The notes below the pieces were generated by a model. The model had not been told where the DNA came from. It made no database searches and saw nothing but the letters and a program-made list of their open reading frames with translations. Below are positions 34,795 to 43,600 of a DNA stretch of 64,000 bases, one piece after another. The stretch lies in assembly GCF_020400655.1 (NCBI RefSeq), contig NZ_JAINRC010000015.1:1-64000 (forward strand), given 5' to 3'. Numbering within the stretch: position 1 is the stretch's first letter; the number at the start of each line of letters is the position of its first letter. This DNA comes from Streptomyces spinosus (lineage in GTDB: Bacteria > Actinomycetota > Actinomycetes > Streptomycetales > Streptomycetaceae). Both the position numbers and the translations under genes were made by a program.

Positions 34795-35679
34795 TCACGG
34801 ATTTCCGGCCGTGATCCTCCGGTACGCGATCTCCGCCAGCCGTGCCTGACCGTCCTTGCTGGGGTGGAACCAGTCCCAGTGGCTGAGCTGGTCCGTGCCG
34901 AAGCGGTAGTCGTACACCGCGTCGTCGTCGAAGCGGCAGCGCCGGTCCTTCGCGCAGACCTCCTCCAGCACCCGGTTGTACTCCACCACCCGTCGCTGCA
35001 CGGAGTCCCGGCGCAGCATCGCCGCGCCGGTCAGGTCGTCCGCGTCGCCCAGCATCGACGGGCAGATGCCCAGCTTCCACACCTGCTTGCCCAGCGGGTT
35101 CGTCCGGCCCTGCGACCACAGCCGCTTCAGGTTCGGCACGCTCGCCACGTACACCTGCGTCTTCGGCAGCGCCGAACGCAGCGTGCGCAGCGCCTCCTCG
35201 AAGTCCGCGCGGAAGCCGGCCACCGGGGTCATCGCCGACGCCGAGGCCCGGCAGGCGTCGTTGGCCCCCACCATCACCGTCACCAACTGCGGGGCGCGGG
35301 AGACCGCCTGCTCCATCTGCCCGGGCAGGTCCGCCATCCGGGCGCCCGTCACCGCGTAGTTCCAGCTGCGCTCCGCCGCCCCCGTCACGCCCAGCAGCCG
35401 CACCGCCACGCTGTCCACCGTGGCGTCGCTGCCCGTCGCCCACGACACCTCCGGGCAGTCCGACAGCACCGTGCACGCGTCGAAGCCGCGCGTGATGGAG
35501 TCGCCCACCGCGGCGATCGAGTCCGGGCTGCGGTCCCACACCGGGGGCCGGGCCGCGCCCGCCCTGGTGCCCGCCGGCGCCGGGGCGCTCCCCGCCCCGT
35601 CGTCACACCCCGCGGCGCCCAGCAGCACGGCCGCCACTACGGCGAGAACGGCCCGTACACGGTGGCTTCGCTTCCGCAT
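34795..35679 (-). CDS. SGNH/GDSL-hydrolase lipoprotein
   Basis: 294 residues with a lipoprotein signal (VLAVVAAVLLGAAGC). Block I is IAAVGDSITRGFDAC (catalytic Ser), block III VMVGANDAC, and the catalytic Asp-x-x-His is in SHWDWFHPSKDGQARLAEI. Such enzymes are esterases or lipases at the cell surface. Additional cysteine pairs (C-T-V-L-S-D-C, C-A-K-D-R-R-C) suggest disulfides outside the membrane. The in-frame region upstream of the ATG lacks protein-like character. Monocistronic. Confidence 0.88.
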   Translation of the reverse strand: MRKRSHRVRAVLAVVAAVLLGAAGCDDGAGSAPAPAGTRAGAARPPVWDRSPDSIAAVGDSITRGFDACTVLSDCPEVSWATGSDATVDSVAVRLLGVTGAAERSWNYAVTGARMADLPGQMEQAVSRAPQLVTVMVGANDACRASASAMTPVAGFRADFEEALRTLRSALPKTQVYVASVPNLKRLWSQGRTNPLGKQVWKLGICPSMLGDADDLTGAAMLRRDSVQRRVVEYNRVLEEVCAKDRRCRFDDDAVYDYRFGTDQLSHWDWFHPSKDGQARLAEIAYRRITAGNP

Positions 35680-35838
35680 CCCTGCTGTTCCCCTCGTTCG
35701 ACGGCGGGCATCCCCCTCCCCTGACAACGTCCGAGGGTTCCCGGCCCGGGGCCCCGGGAACGGCGCACCCCCGCACAAGCGTCCCCCTGGGTGAATGGCG
35801 ACGGTTTCCTGGCACCGGGACCGACCGTACGTCACACT

Positions 35839-35862
35839 CCTTGCCCCGCCGCAAGGTAGCCT
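35839..35862 (+). promoter_or_regulatory. Promoter of the DUF3145 gene with an internal palindrome
   Basis: CCTTGC-N6-GCAAGG (35839-35856) directly abuts TAGCCT (35857-35862), a -10 candidate, so the palindrome would occupy the -35/-10 spacer as an operator does. Confidence 0.45.
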
Positions 35863-35936
35863 CGCCATCAACGCGGCCGTCGCGCCACTGCCGCCCAGCC
35901 AGTCCGCAAGATGTCCCGCTCTGCCCGGAGGTTCCG

Positions 35937-36431
35937 GTGACGACACGTGGAGTTCTGTACGTGCACTCCGCGCCGCGCGCGCTGTGCCCGCACGTCGAGT
36001 GGGCCGTCGCCGGGGTGCTCGGCACGCGCGTCAACCTCGACTGGATCCGGCAGCCCGCGGCGCCCGGCACCTGGCGCTCGGAGTTCTCCTGGCAGGGCCA
36101 GGCCGGCACCGCCTCCAAACTCGCCTCGGCGCTGCGCGGCTGGCACCTGCTGCGCTTCGAGGTCACCGCCGAGCCCTGCGCGACCGCCGAGGGCGAGCGC
36201 TACAGCTGCACCCCCGACCTCGGCATCTTCCACGCCGTCACCGGCATCCACGGCGACATCCTGATCCCCGAGGACCGCCTGCGCGCCGCGCTGACGCGGT
36301 CCCGGCAGGGGGAGACCGACCTGGAGGCGGAGATCGCCAAACTCCTGGGCAAGCCCTGGGACGACGAACTGGAGCCGTTCCGCTACGCCGGCGAGGGCGC
36401 CCCGGTCCGCTGGCTGCACCAAGTGGTGTGA
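35937..36431 (+). CDS. DUF3145-family protein
   Basis: 164 residues from a GTG behind CCGGAGG. The sequence is typical of the actinobacterial DUF3145 family: TTRGVLYVHSAPRALCPHVE, W-A-V-A-G-V-L-G, W-S-E/S-F-S-W-Q-G areas, and YSCTPDLGIFHA. It is soluble, with a conserved W-rich core and no recognised catalytic site. It sits convergent to fabF and is separated from it by a strong terminator. Function unknown. Confidence 0.87.
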   Translation: MTTRGVLYVHSAPRALCPHVEWAVAGVLGTRVNLDWIRQPAAPGTWRSEFSWQGQAGTASKLASALRGWHLLRFEVTAEPCATAEGERYSCTPDLGIFHAVTGIHGDILIPEDRLRAALTRSRQGETDLEAEIAKLLGKPWDDELEPFRYAGEGAPVRWLHQVV

Positions 36432-36477
36432 CGTCGCGCACGCAGCAAACCCGGCCGGCGCTCCCGGTGGACAGACC

Positions 36478-36509
36478 GAAGGGCCCTCACCAGCTGGTGA
36501 GGGCCCTTC
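36478..36509. terminator. Bidirectional terminator between DUF3145 and fabF
   Basis: A perfect 32-base palindrome (GAAGGGCCCTCACCAG and its complement), between convergent genes and a few bases from the fabF stop. Confidence 0.85.
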
Positions 36510-36519
36510 CACACGTTTC

Positions 36520-37782
36520 TCAGATGGTCCGGAACGCCAGGACCACGTTGTGCCCGCCGAAGCCGAACGAGTCGTTCAGCGCGGCGACACGGCCCTCGGG
36601 CAGGGCCCGCGCCTCACCGACGACCACGTCCGCGTTGACCTCGGGGTCGAGGTTGTCCACGTTGATGGTCGGCGGAGCCGTGCGGTTCACCAGCGCCAGG
36701 ATCGACGCGACGGTCTCCACACCTCCGGCACCGCCCAGCAGGTGACCGGTCATCGACTTGGTCGCGGAGATCGCCATGTGGTCGACGTCGTCGCCGAACA
36801 CCTTCCGCAGCGCCTTGATCTCGGCCACGTCACCCTGCGGCGTCGAGGTGGCGTGCGCGTTCACGTGCACGATCTCGGCCGGCTTCAGATCCGTGTTGTC
36901 CAGCAGGTTCTGCAGGGCGTGCGCGATCCCGTTGCCGGACGGCTCCGGCTGCGTGATGTGGTGCGCGTCGGCGGAGATGCCCTGGCCGAGCGCCTCGGCG
37001 TAGATCCGGGCGCCGCGGGCCTTCGCGTGCTCCTCGGACTCCAGGACGATCACACCGGCGCCCTCACCGAGCACGAAACCGTCCCGGCCGGCGTCGTAGG
37101 GACGCGAGGCGCCCTGCGGATCGTCGTTGTTCTTGGACATCGCCATCATGTTGCCGAACGCGGCGATGGGCAGCGGGTGGATGGCGGCCTCGGTACCACC
37201 GGCCACGACCACGTCCGCACGCCCGGTGCGGATCATCTCGATGGCGTACCCGATGGCCTCCGCGCCCGAGGCGCAGGCCGAGACCGGGGTGTGCACACCG
37301 GCGCGGGCGCCCAGCTCGATCCCGACGTTGGCCGCCGGGGAGTTGGGCATCAGCATCGGCACGGTGTGCGGGGAGACGCGGCGTACGCCCTTCTCCTTGA
37401 GGATGTCGTACTGGTCCAGCAGGGTCGTCACGCCGCCGATGCCGGAGGCGATGACCGCGCCGAGACGGTCGGGGTTGACGGACGGGTCCTCACCGGCCCT
37501 GGCGGTGAAGCCGGCATCCTTCCAGGCCTCCTGAGCGGCGATCAGCGCGAACTGCGCGGACCGGTCCAGCTTGCGGGCCTGCGGGCGGGGGATGATCTCG
37601 CCCGGCTCGACGGCGATCTGCGCGGCGATGCGGACCGGCAGCTGAGCCGCCCACTCCTTCTCCAGCAGGCTGACGCCGGACGTGCCGGCGACGAGGGCCT
37701 CCCAGGTCGAGGCTGCGTCGCCACCCAGCGGTGTGGTTGCGCCGATACCGGTGACGACCACGGTGCGATTGGTCGGGCTCAC
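36520..37782 (-). CDS. fabF: 3-oxoacyl-[acyl-carrier-protein] synthase II
   Basis: 420 residues, condensing enzyme that elongates acyl-ACP with malonyl-ACP in type II fatty acid synthesis. The catalytic cysteine is in TPVSACASGAEAIGYA, the two histidines in VNAHATSTPQGD and KSMTGHLLGGAGGVE, and the C-terminus FGFGGHNVVLAFR is canonical. It is last of the fabD-fabH-acpP-fabF operon and ends at a strong terminator. Hairpins between acpP and fabF may lower its level relative to acpP. Confidence 0.97.
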   Translation of the reverse strand: MSPTNRTVVVTGIGATTPLGGDAASTWEALVAGTSGVSLLEKEWAAQLPVRIAAQIAVEPGEIIPRPQARKLDRSAQFALIAAQEAWKDAGFTARAGEDPSVNPDRLGAVIASGIGGVTTLLDQYDILKEKGVRRVSPHTVPMLMPNSPAANVGIELGARAGVHTPVSACASGAEAIGYAIEMIRTGRADVVVAGGTEAAIHPLPIAAFGNMMAMSKNNDDPQGASRPYDAGRDGFVLGEGAGVIVLESEEHAKARGARIYAEALGQGISADAHHITQPEPSGNGIAHALQNLLDNTDLKPAEIVHVNAHATSTPQGDVAEIKALRKVFGDDVDHMAISATKSMTGHLLGGAGGVETVASILALVNRTAPPTINVDNLDPEVNADVVVGEARALPEGRVAALNDSFGFGGHNVVLAFRTI

Positions 37783-37815
37783 GGGAATTCTTTCTCCAAC
37801 GGATACGGGAGGACT

Positions 37816-37859
37816 ATCCCCGCGTCTGCGGGGATTACGGCGCCACCGCCGGGTGGCGG
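37816..37859 (-). promoter_or_regulatory. Two small hairpins between acpP and fabF
   Basis: ATCCCCGC-N4-GCGGGGAT (37816-37835) and CGCCACC-GCC-GGGTGGCG (37841-37858). Neither has a T tract. They could act as partial terminators or as RNA-stability elements at the 3' end of the acpP message. Confidence 0.5.
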
Positions 37860-37888
37860 GGCTTGCAGCCTGCGGCCTACGCGGTGAC

Positions 37889-38137
37889 TCAGGCCTGGTG
37901 CTTGAGGATGTAGTCGGTCGCGTCGCCGACGGTCTTGAGGTTCTTGACGTCCTCGTCCGGGATCTTCACGTCGAAGCGCTCCTCGGCGGCGACGACGACC
38001 TCGACCATGGACAGCGAGTCGACGTCCAGGTCGTCGGTGAAGGACTTGTCCAGCTGGACGTCCTCGGTGGGGATCCCGGCGATCTCGTTCACGATCTCGG
38101 CGAGACCCGCGACGATCTCTTCCTGAGTGGCGGCCAT
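37889..38137 (-). CDS. acpP: Acyl carrier protein
   Basis: 82 residues, acidic, with the phosphopantetheine attachment serine in DVDSLSMVEVV. It carries growing acyl chains among FabD, FabH and FabF, all encoded in the same operon. The length and the helix II sequence DSLSMVEVVVAAEERF are typical of actinobacterial AcpP. RBS AGGAG before the ATG. Confidence 0.97.
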   Translation of the reverse strand: MAATQEEIVAGLAEIVNEIAGIPTEDVQLDKSFTDDLDVDSLSMVEVVVAAEERFDVKIPDEDVKNLKTVGDATDYILKHQA

Positions 38138-38218
38138 GTCAGGCGCTCCTTCTTCGATAATCCAGACGGTTTGTGGCAGTTGTCCCCCTGCCGGACCGCA
38201 TGATCCGGCACGGAGTGC

Positions 38219-39250
38219 CTAGGGGAGGGTAACGACCGTGGCGGCGTAGACGAGACCCGCCCCGAATCCGATGACGAGCGCGGTGTCGCCGCTCTTCGCC
38301 TCCCCGGTCGCCAGGAGCCGCTCCATCGCGAGCGGGATCGAGGCGGCCGAGGTGTTGCCGGTGGTGCGGATGTCACGGGCGACCGTGACGTGCTCCGGCA
38401 GCTTCAGTGTCTTCACCATCGAGTCGATGATCCGCACATTGGCCTGGTGCGGGATGAAGACGTCCAGGTCGTCCGCGGTGATTCCGGCCGCGTCCAGCGC
38501 CTGCTGGGCGACCTTCGCCATCTCGAACACGGCCCAGCGGAACACCGCCTGGCCCTCCTGCGTGATCGCAGGGAACTTGATGTTGCCCTGGCTGTCCAGG
38601 GGCAGCTGGGAGACGTCGCCGACGGCGAACCGGTCCCAGGTGACGGTCTGCTTGATGGTCTCGGACTTGTCGCCCTCGGAGCCCCACACGGTCGGGCCGA
38701 TCGCCGGCTCGTTCGAGGGACCGACCACGACCGCGCCGGCGCCGTCACCGAACAGGAACGCGGTCGCCCGGTCCTCCAGGTCGGTCAGGTCGCTCAGCCG
38801 CTCCACGCCGATCACGAGCACATAGTCGGCGGAACCTTCCACCACCATGCCCTTGGCGAGGGTCAGGCCGTAGCCGAAGCCCGCGCAGCCGGCCGAGATG
38901 TCGAAGGCGGCGGCCTTGTCCGTGCCCAGCTTGTCGGCGATCTCGGTGGCCACGGCCGGGGTCTGGCTGAAGTGCGACACGGTCGAGACGACCACCGCGC
39001 CGATCTGCTCGGCGTCGATGCCGGCGTCGGCGATGGCCTTCCCGGAGGCCTCGATCGCCATCGCGGCCACGGTCTCCTCCGGGCCCGCCCAGTGCCGGGT
39101 CTCGATGCCGGAGCGGGAGCGGATCCACTCGTCGGACGAGTCGATCCTCTCCAGGATCACCTCGTTGGGCACGACCCGGGTCGGCCGGTAGCCGCCGACG
39201 CCGAGGATGCGCGCATACGGGGCGCCCTTGCTGGGCTTGATCTTCGCCAT
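38219..39250 (-). CDS. fabH: 3-oxoacyl-[acyl-carrier-protein] synthase III
   Basis: 343 residues from the ATG with TAAGGAG upstream. It starts fatty acid synthesis by condensing acyl-CoA primers, often branched in Streptomyces, with malonyl-ACP. The catalytic triad is visible: Cys in DISAGCAGFGYG, His in FIPHQANVRII, Asn in RTTGNTSAASIPLAM. It begins 10 bases after the fabD stop. Confidence 0.96.
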   Translation of the reverse strand: MAKIKPSKGAPYARILGVGGYRPTRVVPNEVILERIDSSDEWIRSRSGIETRHWAGPEETVAAMAIEASGKAIADAGIDAEQIGAVVVSTVSHFSQTPAVATEIADKLGTDKAAAFDISAGCAGFGYGLTLAKGMVVEGSADYVLVIGVERLSDLTDLEDRATAFLFGDGAGAVVVGPSNEPAIGPTVWGSEGDKSETIKQTVTWDRFAVGDVSQLPLDSQGNIKFPAITQEGQAVFRWAVFEMAKVAQQALDAAGITADDLDVFIPHQANVRIIDSMVKTLKLPEHVTVARDIRTTGNTSAASIPLAMERLLATGEAKSGDTALVIGFGAGLVYAATVVTLP

Positions 39251-39260
39251 GTACGGCTCC

Positions 39261-40178
39261 TTAGGCACCGGTGTGCTCTGCGAGCAGAGCACGGGCCGCG
39301 TCGAGGTCGTCGGGGGTCTTCAGGGCCAGCGTCGCGACACCGGGCAGCGCCCGCTTGGCCAGGCCGGTCAGGGTGCCGCCCGGGCACACCTCGACGAGCG
39401 CGGTGACGCCCAGCTCCTTGAACGTCTCCATGCACAGGTCCCAGCGCACGGGGTTGGCGACCTGGCCGACCAGCCGCTCCAGCACCTCGGCGCCGGACGC
39501 GACGACCCGGCCGTCCTTGTTGGAGACGTAGGGAACCTTCGGGTCGGCCGGCGACAGCGCCGCCGCGGCCTTGGCGAGCGTCTCGACCGCGGGCGCCATG
39601 TGACGGGTGTGGAAGGCGCCGGCCACCTTCAGCGGGACGACCTTGCGCACGCCCTCGGGCTTGTCCTCGGTCAGCGCGGCCAGCTGCTCCAGCGTGCCGG
39701 CGGCGACGATCTGGCCCGCGCCGTTGATGTTCGCCGGGGTCAGGCCCAGCTTCTCCAGGTGGGCGACGGAGGTCTCCGGGTCGCCGCCGAGCAGCGCCGC
39801 CATGCCGGTCTCGGTGACCGCGGCGGCGTCGGCCATCGCCAGACCCCGCTTGCGGACGAGGCCGAGGGCGGCCGTGTCGTCCAGGACACCGGCGAAGGCG
39901 GCGGCGGTGATCTCACCGACACTGTGCCCGGCGACCGCGCCGGGATCGATGTCACCGAGTGCCGCGGCGGACAGCAGGCCGGCGGCCACGAGCAGCGGCT
40001 GGGCCACCGCGGTGTCCCGGATCGCGTCGGCGTCGGCCTGGGTGCCGTAGTGCACGAGGTCCAGTTCGATGGCGTCCGACCAGGCGGCGACGCGGTCGGC
40101 GGCACCGGGCAGTTCGAGCCAGGGGGTCAGGAAGCCGGGCGTCTGAGCGCCCTGGCCGGGAGCGACGAGTACGAGCAC
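39261..40178 (-). CDS. fabD: Malonyl-CoA:ACP transacylase
   Basis: 305 residues. It transfers malonyl from CoA to AcpP for fatty acid, and often polyketide, synthesis. The nucleophile is in VAGHSVGEITAAAFAG and the His in VAGAFHTRHMAPA; the oxyanion glutamine is in VLVAPGQGAQ. I chose the GTG at 40178, giving VLVLVAPGQGAQ as in the S. coelicolor protein; a GTG at 40184 is 2 codons earlier. It is the first gene of the fab operon. A FasR-box candidate lies 65 bases upstream. Confidence 0.96.
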   Translation of the reverse strand: MLVLVAPGQGAQTPGFLTPWLELPGAADRVAAWSDAIELDLVHYGTQADADAIRDTAVAQPLLVAAGLLSAAALGDIDPGAVAGHSVGEITAAAFAGVLDDTAALGLVRKRGLAMADAAAVTETGMAALLGGDPETSVAHLEKLGLTPANINGAGQIVAAGTLEQLAALTEDKPEGVRKVVPLKVAGAFHTRHMAPAVETLAKAAAALSPADPKVPYVSNKDGRVVASGAEVLERLVGQVANPVRWDLCMETFKELGVTALVEVCPGGTLTGLAKRALPGVATLALKTPDDLDAARALLAEHTGA

Positions 40179-40240
40179 TCTCACACTCTCTCTTGGGGAC
40201 GGGCACGGCCGCCCGTGAGGACAGGGACGAAGAACACGAA

Positions 40241-40268
40241 GGGCTTTTGTGGGCCTCCGACAAAACCC
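40241..40268. promoter_or_regulatory. Candidate FasR box upstream of fabD
   Basis: Inverted repeat TTTTGT (40245-40250) - N9 - ACAAAA (40260-40265) with flanking GGG and CCC, an A/T-rich element rare in this genome. It lies between the fasR stop and the fabD start. FasR of S. coelicolor is reported to activate the fab operon from this promoter region; that this repeat is the site is inference. Confidence 0.55.
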
Positions 40269-41473
40269 TATGTCTGGGTTTCGGCGTCGGCCAGACGCCC
40301 CAGGATGAGCGCGATCCGTAGTGTGAACGCGGATCGTACATCCGAAGGCGACCATCCGGTGACGTCAGTCACACGTCGGAGCCGGTAGCGCACGGTGTTC
40401 GGGTGAACGAAGAGCATTCTCGCCGCGCCTTCCAGGCTGCTCGCCTGCTCCAGGTACACACTCAGTGTTTCCAGGAGTGCCGAGCCCGCCTCCTCCAGCG
40501 GTCTGTAGATCTCCTCCACCAGTTGCTCACGGGCGCCCGGATCACCCGCGATGGCGCGCTCCGGCAGCAGATCGTCCGCCAGCACCGGACGCGGCGCGTC
40601 CTGCCAGGCCGAACACGCCTTGAGCCCGGCCGCGGCGGCCTGCGCGGACCGGGTCGCGGCCAGCAGGTCGGGTACGACGGGCCCCGCGACGACCGGTCCG
40701 GCGGCGAACGGCCCGATCAGCGACTTGGCCACGGCGAGCGGGTTGGCGCTGCCACCGGCGACGACGACCAGCCGGTCGCCGAGCACCCCGGTGAGCACCT
40801 GGAGCTTGGCGTGCCGGGCGGCCCGCCGGATCGCCTCCACCGTCAGCTCGCTGTCCCCGTCCGGCGCGGTCCCGAGCACGACGCACACGTGCTCGGGCGA
40901 GTTCCAGCCCAGGGCGGCGGCCCGGCTGACGGCGCCCTCGTCCGCCTCCCCGCTCAGCACCGCGTTCACGACCAGCGACTCCAGCCGCGCGTCCCAGGCA
41001 CCGCGTGCCTCGGCGGCCTGGGCGTACACCTGGGCGGTGGCGAAGGCGATCTCCCGGGCGTACACGAGCAGCGCCTCACGCAGCACGCTCTCGTCGCCCG
41101 GCGCCGCCACCTCGTCGATGGCGGACTCCATCACCTCGATGGTGGTCCGCACCATCTCCACGGTCTGCCGCAGCGTGATGGCCCGGGTCAGCTCACGCGG
41201 CGCGGTCCCGAAGACGTCCGTGGAGATCGCCTGGGGCGCGTCCGGGTGCCGGAACCACTCGGTGAACGCCGCGATGCCCGCCTGGGCGACGAGGCCGATC
41301 CAGGAACGGTTCTCCGGGGGCATCGCCCGGTACCACGGCAGGGACTCGTCCATGCGCGCGATGGCCTGCGCGGCCAGGCTCCCGGAGGATTTCTCCAGTC
41401 GCTTCAGGGTCGCGGAGTGCGGATGGACGACGTGGGCTGCGGGATCGCCGTTGTGGGATTCGGGTTCGGGCAC
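40268..41473 (-). CDS. fasR: FasR, activator of the fatty acid synthase operon (PucR-like HTH)
   Basis: 401 residues. The N-terminal half is an effector-type region (ENRSWIGLVAQAGIAAFTEW), the middle a GGDEF-like PucR core, and the C-terminus a PucR-type helix-turn-helix: SVYLEQASSLEGAARMLFVH, then PNTVRYRLRRVTDVTGWSPS. Position immediately upstream of fabD in the same direction is that of S. coelicolor fasR, reported to activate fabDHPF. The inverted repeat between the two genes is a plausible target. Confidence 0.93.
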   Translation of the reverse strand: MPEPESHNGDPAAHVVHPHSATLKRLEKSSGSLAAQAIARMDESLPWYRAMPPENRSWIGLVAQAGIAAFTEWFRHPDAPQAISTDVFGTAPRELTRAITLRQTVEMVRTTIEVMESAIDEVAAPGDESVLREALLVYAREIAFATAQVYAQAAEARGAWDARLESLVVNAVLSGEADEGAVSRAAALGWNSPEHVCVVLGTAPDGDSELTVEAIRRAARHAKLQVLTGVLGDRLVVVAGGSANPLAVAKSLIGPFAAGPVVAGPVVPDLLAATRSAQAAAAGLKACSAWQDAPRPVLADDLLPERAIAGDPGAREQLVEEIYRPLEEAGSALLETLSVYLEQASSLEGAARMLFVHPNTVRYRLRRVTDVTGWSPSDVRSAFTLRIALILGRLADAETQT

Positions 41474-41546
41474 GGGGACAAGACTGCCTTATCGGGCCGG
41501 GCCCGTGCGCCGCCGGGGTGGTCCGGTTCCGTGGGCCGGGTCCGGC

Positions 41547-41552
41547 TACCGT
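41547..41552 (+). promoter_or_regulatory. -10 box of the pirin gene
   Basis: TACCGT, 6 bases before the GTG at 41559, no Shine-Dalgarno: leaderless start. Confidence 0.45.
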
Positions 41553-41558
41553 GGTGCC

Positions 41559-42227
41559 GTGATGGAGGTACGGCGCGCCGGCGAGCGCTATCGCGGAGGG
41601 GATCCCGAGGGCGGGATCGACACCTGGCACGCCTTCTCCTTCGGGCCGCACTACGACCCGGACAACCTCCGCTTCGGCGCGGTGATCGCCTGCAACGAGG
41701 AACGGCTCGCGCCCGGCGCCGGCTTCGACGAACACCCGCACAGCCACACCGAGATCGTCACGTGGGTGGTGGAGGGGGAGCTGACCCACCGTGACTCCGC
41801 GGGCCACGAGACCCGGGTCGGGCCCGGGGACCTCCAGCACCTCAGCGCGGCGGCGGGCGTCCGGCACGTCGAGCGCAACGACGGGGACGCCCCCCTGACC
41901 TTCGTACAGATGTGGCTGACGCCGCGCGAGCCCGGCGGCGACCCCTCCTACGGCCTCGTCCCCGGCATCGCCGACGCCACGCCGTACGCGGTGCCGGCGG
42001 CGGGCGCGACGCTCCACGTGCGCCGCCTGCACCCCGGCGAGCGGACCGCCGTCCCGGACGCGGCGTACGTGTACGCGCACGTGGTGCGGGGCGAGGTCCG
42101 GCTGGCGGGGGAGGAGCTGGGCCCCGGCGATGCGGCGAGGATCACAGGGGCGGAGGGCCTGGAGGCGGTGGCGGCGACGCCGGCGGAACTGCTGCTGTGG
42201 GAGATGACCCCGGACGAAAGACCCTAG
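41559..42227 (+). CDS. Pirin-family cupin protein
   Basis: 222 residues. The N-terminal cupin contains the metal-binding set of pirins: DEHPHSHTEIVTWVVEGELT, then HRDSAGH, and QMWLTPRE; the C-terminal half is a degenerate second cupin. Pirin-like (YhhW/YhaK-type) proteins bind iron or other metals, and some are quercetin dioxygenases or redox sensors. The role here is unknown. The gene is divergent from fasR. The start is taken as GTG 41559, which suits a leaderless message; ATG 41562 is the alternative. The 3' end overlaps the convergent hydrolase gene by 4 bases. Confidence 0.87.
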   Translation: MMEVRRAGERYRGGDPEGGIDTWHAFSFGPHYDPDNLRFGAVIACNEERLAPGAGFDEHPHSHTEIVTWVVEGELTHRDSAGHETRVGPGDLQHLSAAAGVRHVERNDGDAPLTFVQMWLTPREPGGDPSYGLVPGIADATPYAVPAAGATLHVRRLHPGERTAVPDAAYVYAHVVRGEVRLAGEELGPGDAARITGAEGLEAVAATPAELLLWEMTPDERP

Positions 42228-43045
42228 CCGCGCACCTCGGCGAGCACCGCGTCCGTGAAGGGCGGCCACGCCTCGGCGGCCCAGGGGCCGAACGCCCGGT
42301 CCGTCAGGGCGACCGCGGCCAGTCCGGCATCCGGGTCGATCCACAGGAACGTACCGGACTGCCCGAAATGCCCGAAAGTGCGGGGTGAGGAGGAACCCCC
42401 GGTCCAGTGCGGGGACTTCCCGTCGCGGATCTCGAAGCCCAGTCCCCAGTCGTTCGGGTTCTGGTGGCCGTAGCCCGGCAGCACCCCCTTCGTCCCCGGG
42501 TACTGCACGGTCATCGCCGCCGCCACCGTCCGCGCGTCCAGCAGCCTCGGCGCCTGCACCTCCGCCGCGAACCGCAGCAGGTCCCCGACCGTCGACACCC
42601 CGTCCTTCGCCGGCGACCCCTCCAGCGACGTCGCCGTCATCCCCAGCGGCTCCAGCACCGCCTGCCGCAGATACTCGGCGAACGGGATGTCCGTCGCCTT
42701 GGCGATGTGGTCCCCGAGCTGCTCGAACCCGGCGTTGGAGTACAGCCGCCGCTCCCCGGGCGGCGCCGTCACCCGGTGCTCGTCGAAGGCGAGCCCGGAG
42801 GTGTGGGCGAGGAGGTGACGGACCGTCGACCCGGGCGGCCCGGCCGGCTCGTCCAGCTCGATCGCGCCCTCCTCGTACGCGACGAGCGCCGCGTAGGCCG
42901 CCAGCGGCTTGGTGACGGAGGCCAGCGGGAAGCGGTGCCCGACGGGACCGTGCGTCCCGAGGACGGTCCCGTCGGCTCGTACGACACCCGCCGCGGCGGT
43001 GGGGACGGGCCAGTTCTCGATCAGCGCCAGGCTCTGCAACGACAT
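42224..43045 (-). CDS. Serine hydrolase (penicillin-binding-like, short class C family)
   Basis: 273 residues. S-x-x-K motif in FPLASVTKPLAAYAALV, Tyr motif YSNAGFEQLG, and the third box HFGQSGTFLW replacing K-T-G. No signal peptide, so a cytosolic esterase or amidase is likely. It has a leaderless-type promoter (TAGGCT, 43058-43053, 7 bases before ATG, with GGAGG in between). It is not close in sequence to the other serine hydrolase at 27652. Confidence 0.88.
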   Translation of the reverse strand: MSLQSLALIENWPVPTAAAGVVRADGTVLGTHGPVGHRFPLASVTKPLAAYAALVAYEEGAIELDEPAGPPGSTVRHLLAHTSGLAFDEHRVTAPPGERRLYSNAGFEQLGDHIAKATDIPFAEYLRQAVLEPLGMTATSLEGSPAKDGVSTVGDLLRFAAEVQAPRLLDARTVAAAMTVQYPGTKGVLPGYGHQNPNDWGLGFEIRDGKSPHWTGGSSSPRTFGHFGQSGTFLWIDPDAGLAAVALTDRAFGPWAAEAWPPFTDAVLAEVRG

Positions 43046-43064
43046 GCCTCCGAGCCTATGCGGC

Positions 43065-43541
43065 TCACAGCGGCAGCCGCATCGACGGGTCGGGGTCCCG
43101 TGTGAAGCCGAGGGAGGAGTACAGCGGCTCGGCCTCCGGCGAGGCGTTCAGCAGCACGTGCCCGGCACCGCGCGCCCGGAACCAGTCCAGCAGCTCCTCC
43201 ATGCACGCGCGCGCGTACCCCCGCCGCCGGGCGTCCGGGTCGGTCGCCACGCTGAAGACGTGCCCGACCCGCCCCCGCGGGTTTCCTGCCCGGCCGATGC
43301 GGTACTCCACCGTCCCTGCCACCAGCGCGGCCAGCGCCCCGGGCCGGCCGGGATGCTCCACGACGAACGCCGCGAAGTCCCCGTCCCGGTCGGCGAGCCG
43401 TTCCCGCAGCACCGGCAGCGACTCCGCGTGCCACTCGGCGGACCCGGAACCTCCCGCACCCGACAGGGAGTCGATCATCACCTGGCGCAGTCGCAACACT
43501 TCGGCGGCGTCCTCGGGCCGGGCCCGGCGTACACGTCTCAT
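43065..43541 (-). CDS. GNAT-family N-acetyltransferase
   Basis: 158 residues with the acetyl-CoA-binding motif V-A-T-D-P-D-A-R-R-R-G-Y-A and motif B (LLNASPEAEPLYSSLGFT). It transfers an acetyl group to an unknown amine. The ATG at 43541 lies 7 bases after TAGCGT (43554-43549) without a ribosome-binding site, indicating a leaderless transcript. The protein starts RRVRRARPEDAAEVLRLRQV, typical of the GNAT beginning. Confidence 0.9.
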   Translation of the reverse strand: MRRVRRARPEDAAEVLRLRQVMIDSLSGAGGSGSAEWHAESLPVLRERLADRDGDFAAFVVEHPGRPGALAALVAGTVEYRIGRAGNPRGRVGHVFSVATDPDARRRGYARACMEELLDWFRARGAGHVLLNASPEAEPLYSSLGFTRDPDPSMRLPL

Positions 43542-43600
43542 GGGACGCACGCTAACCAGCCGCCCCGGGTGCCGTCCCGCCGATTTCCCGGCGAACCCGC

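Noticed and set aside
36520..41473. A polyketide or secondary-metabolite cluster, suggested by KS, ACP and AT genes
   Set aside because: Gene order and sequences are those of primary fatty acid synthesis (fabD-fabH-acpP-fabF behind fasR). No chain-length factor, cyclase or tailoring set is present.
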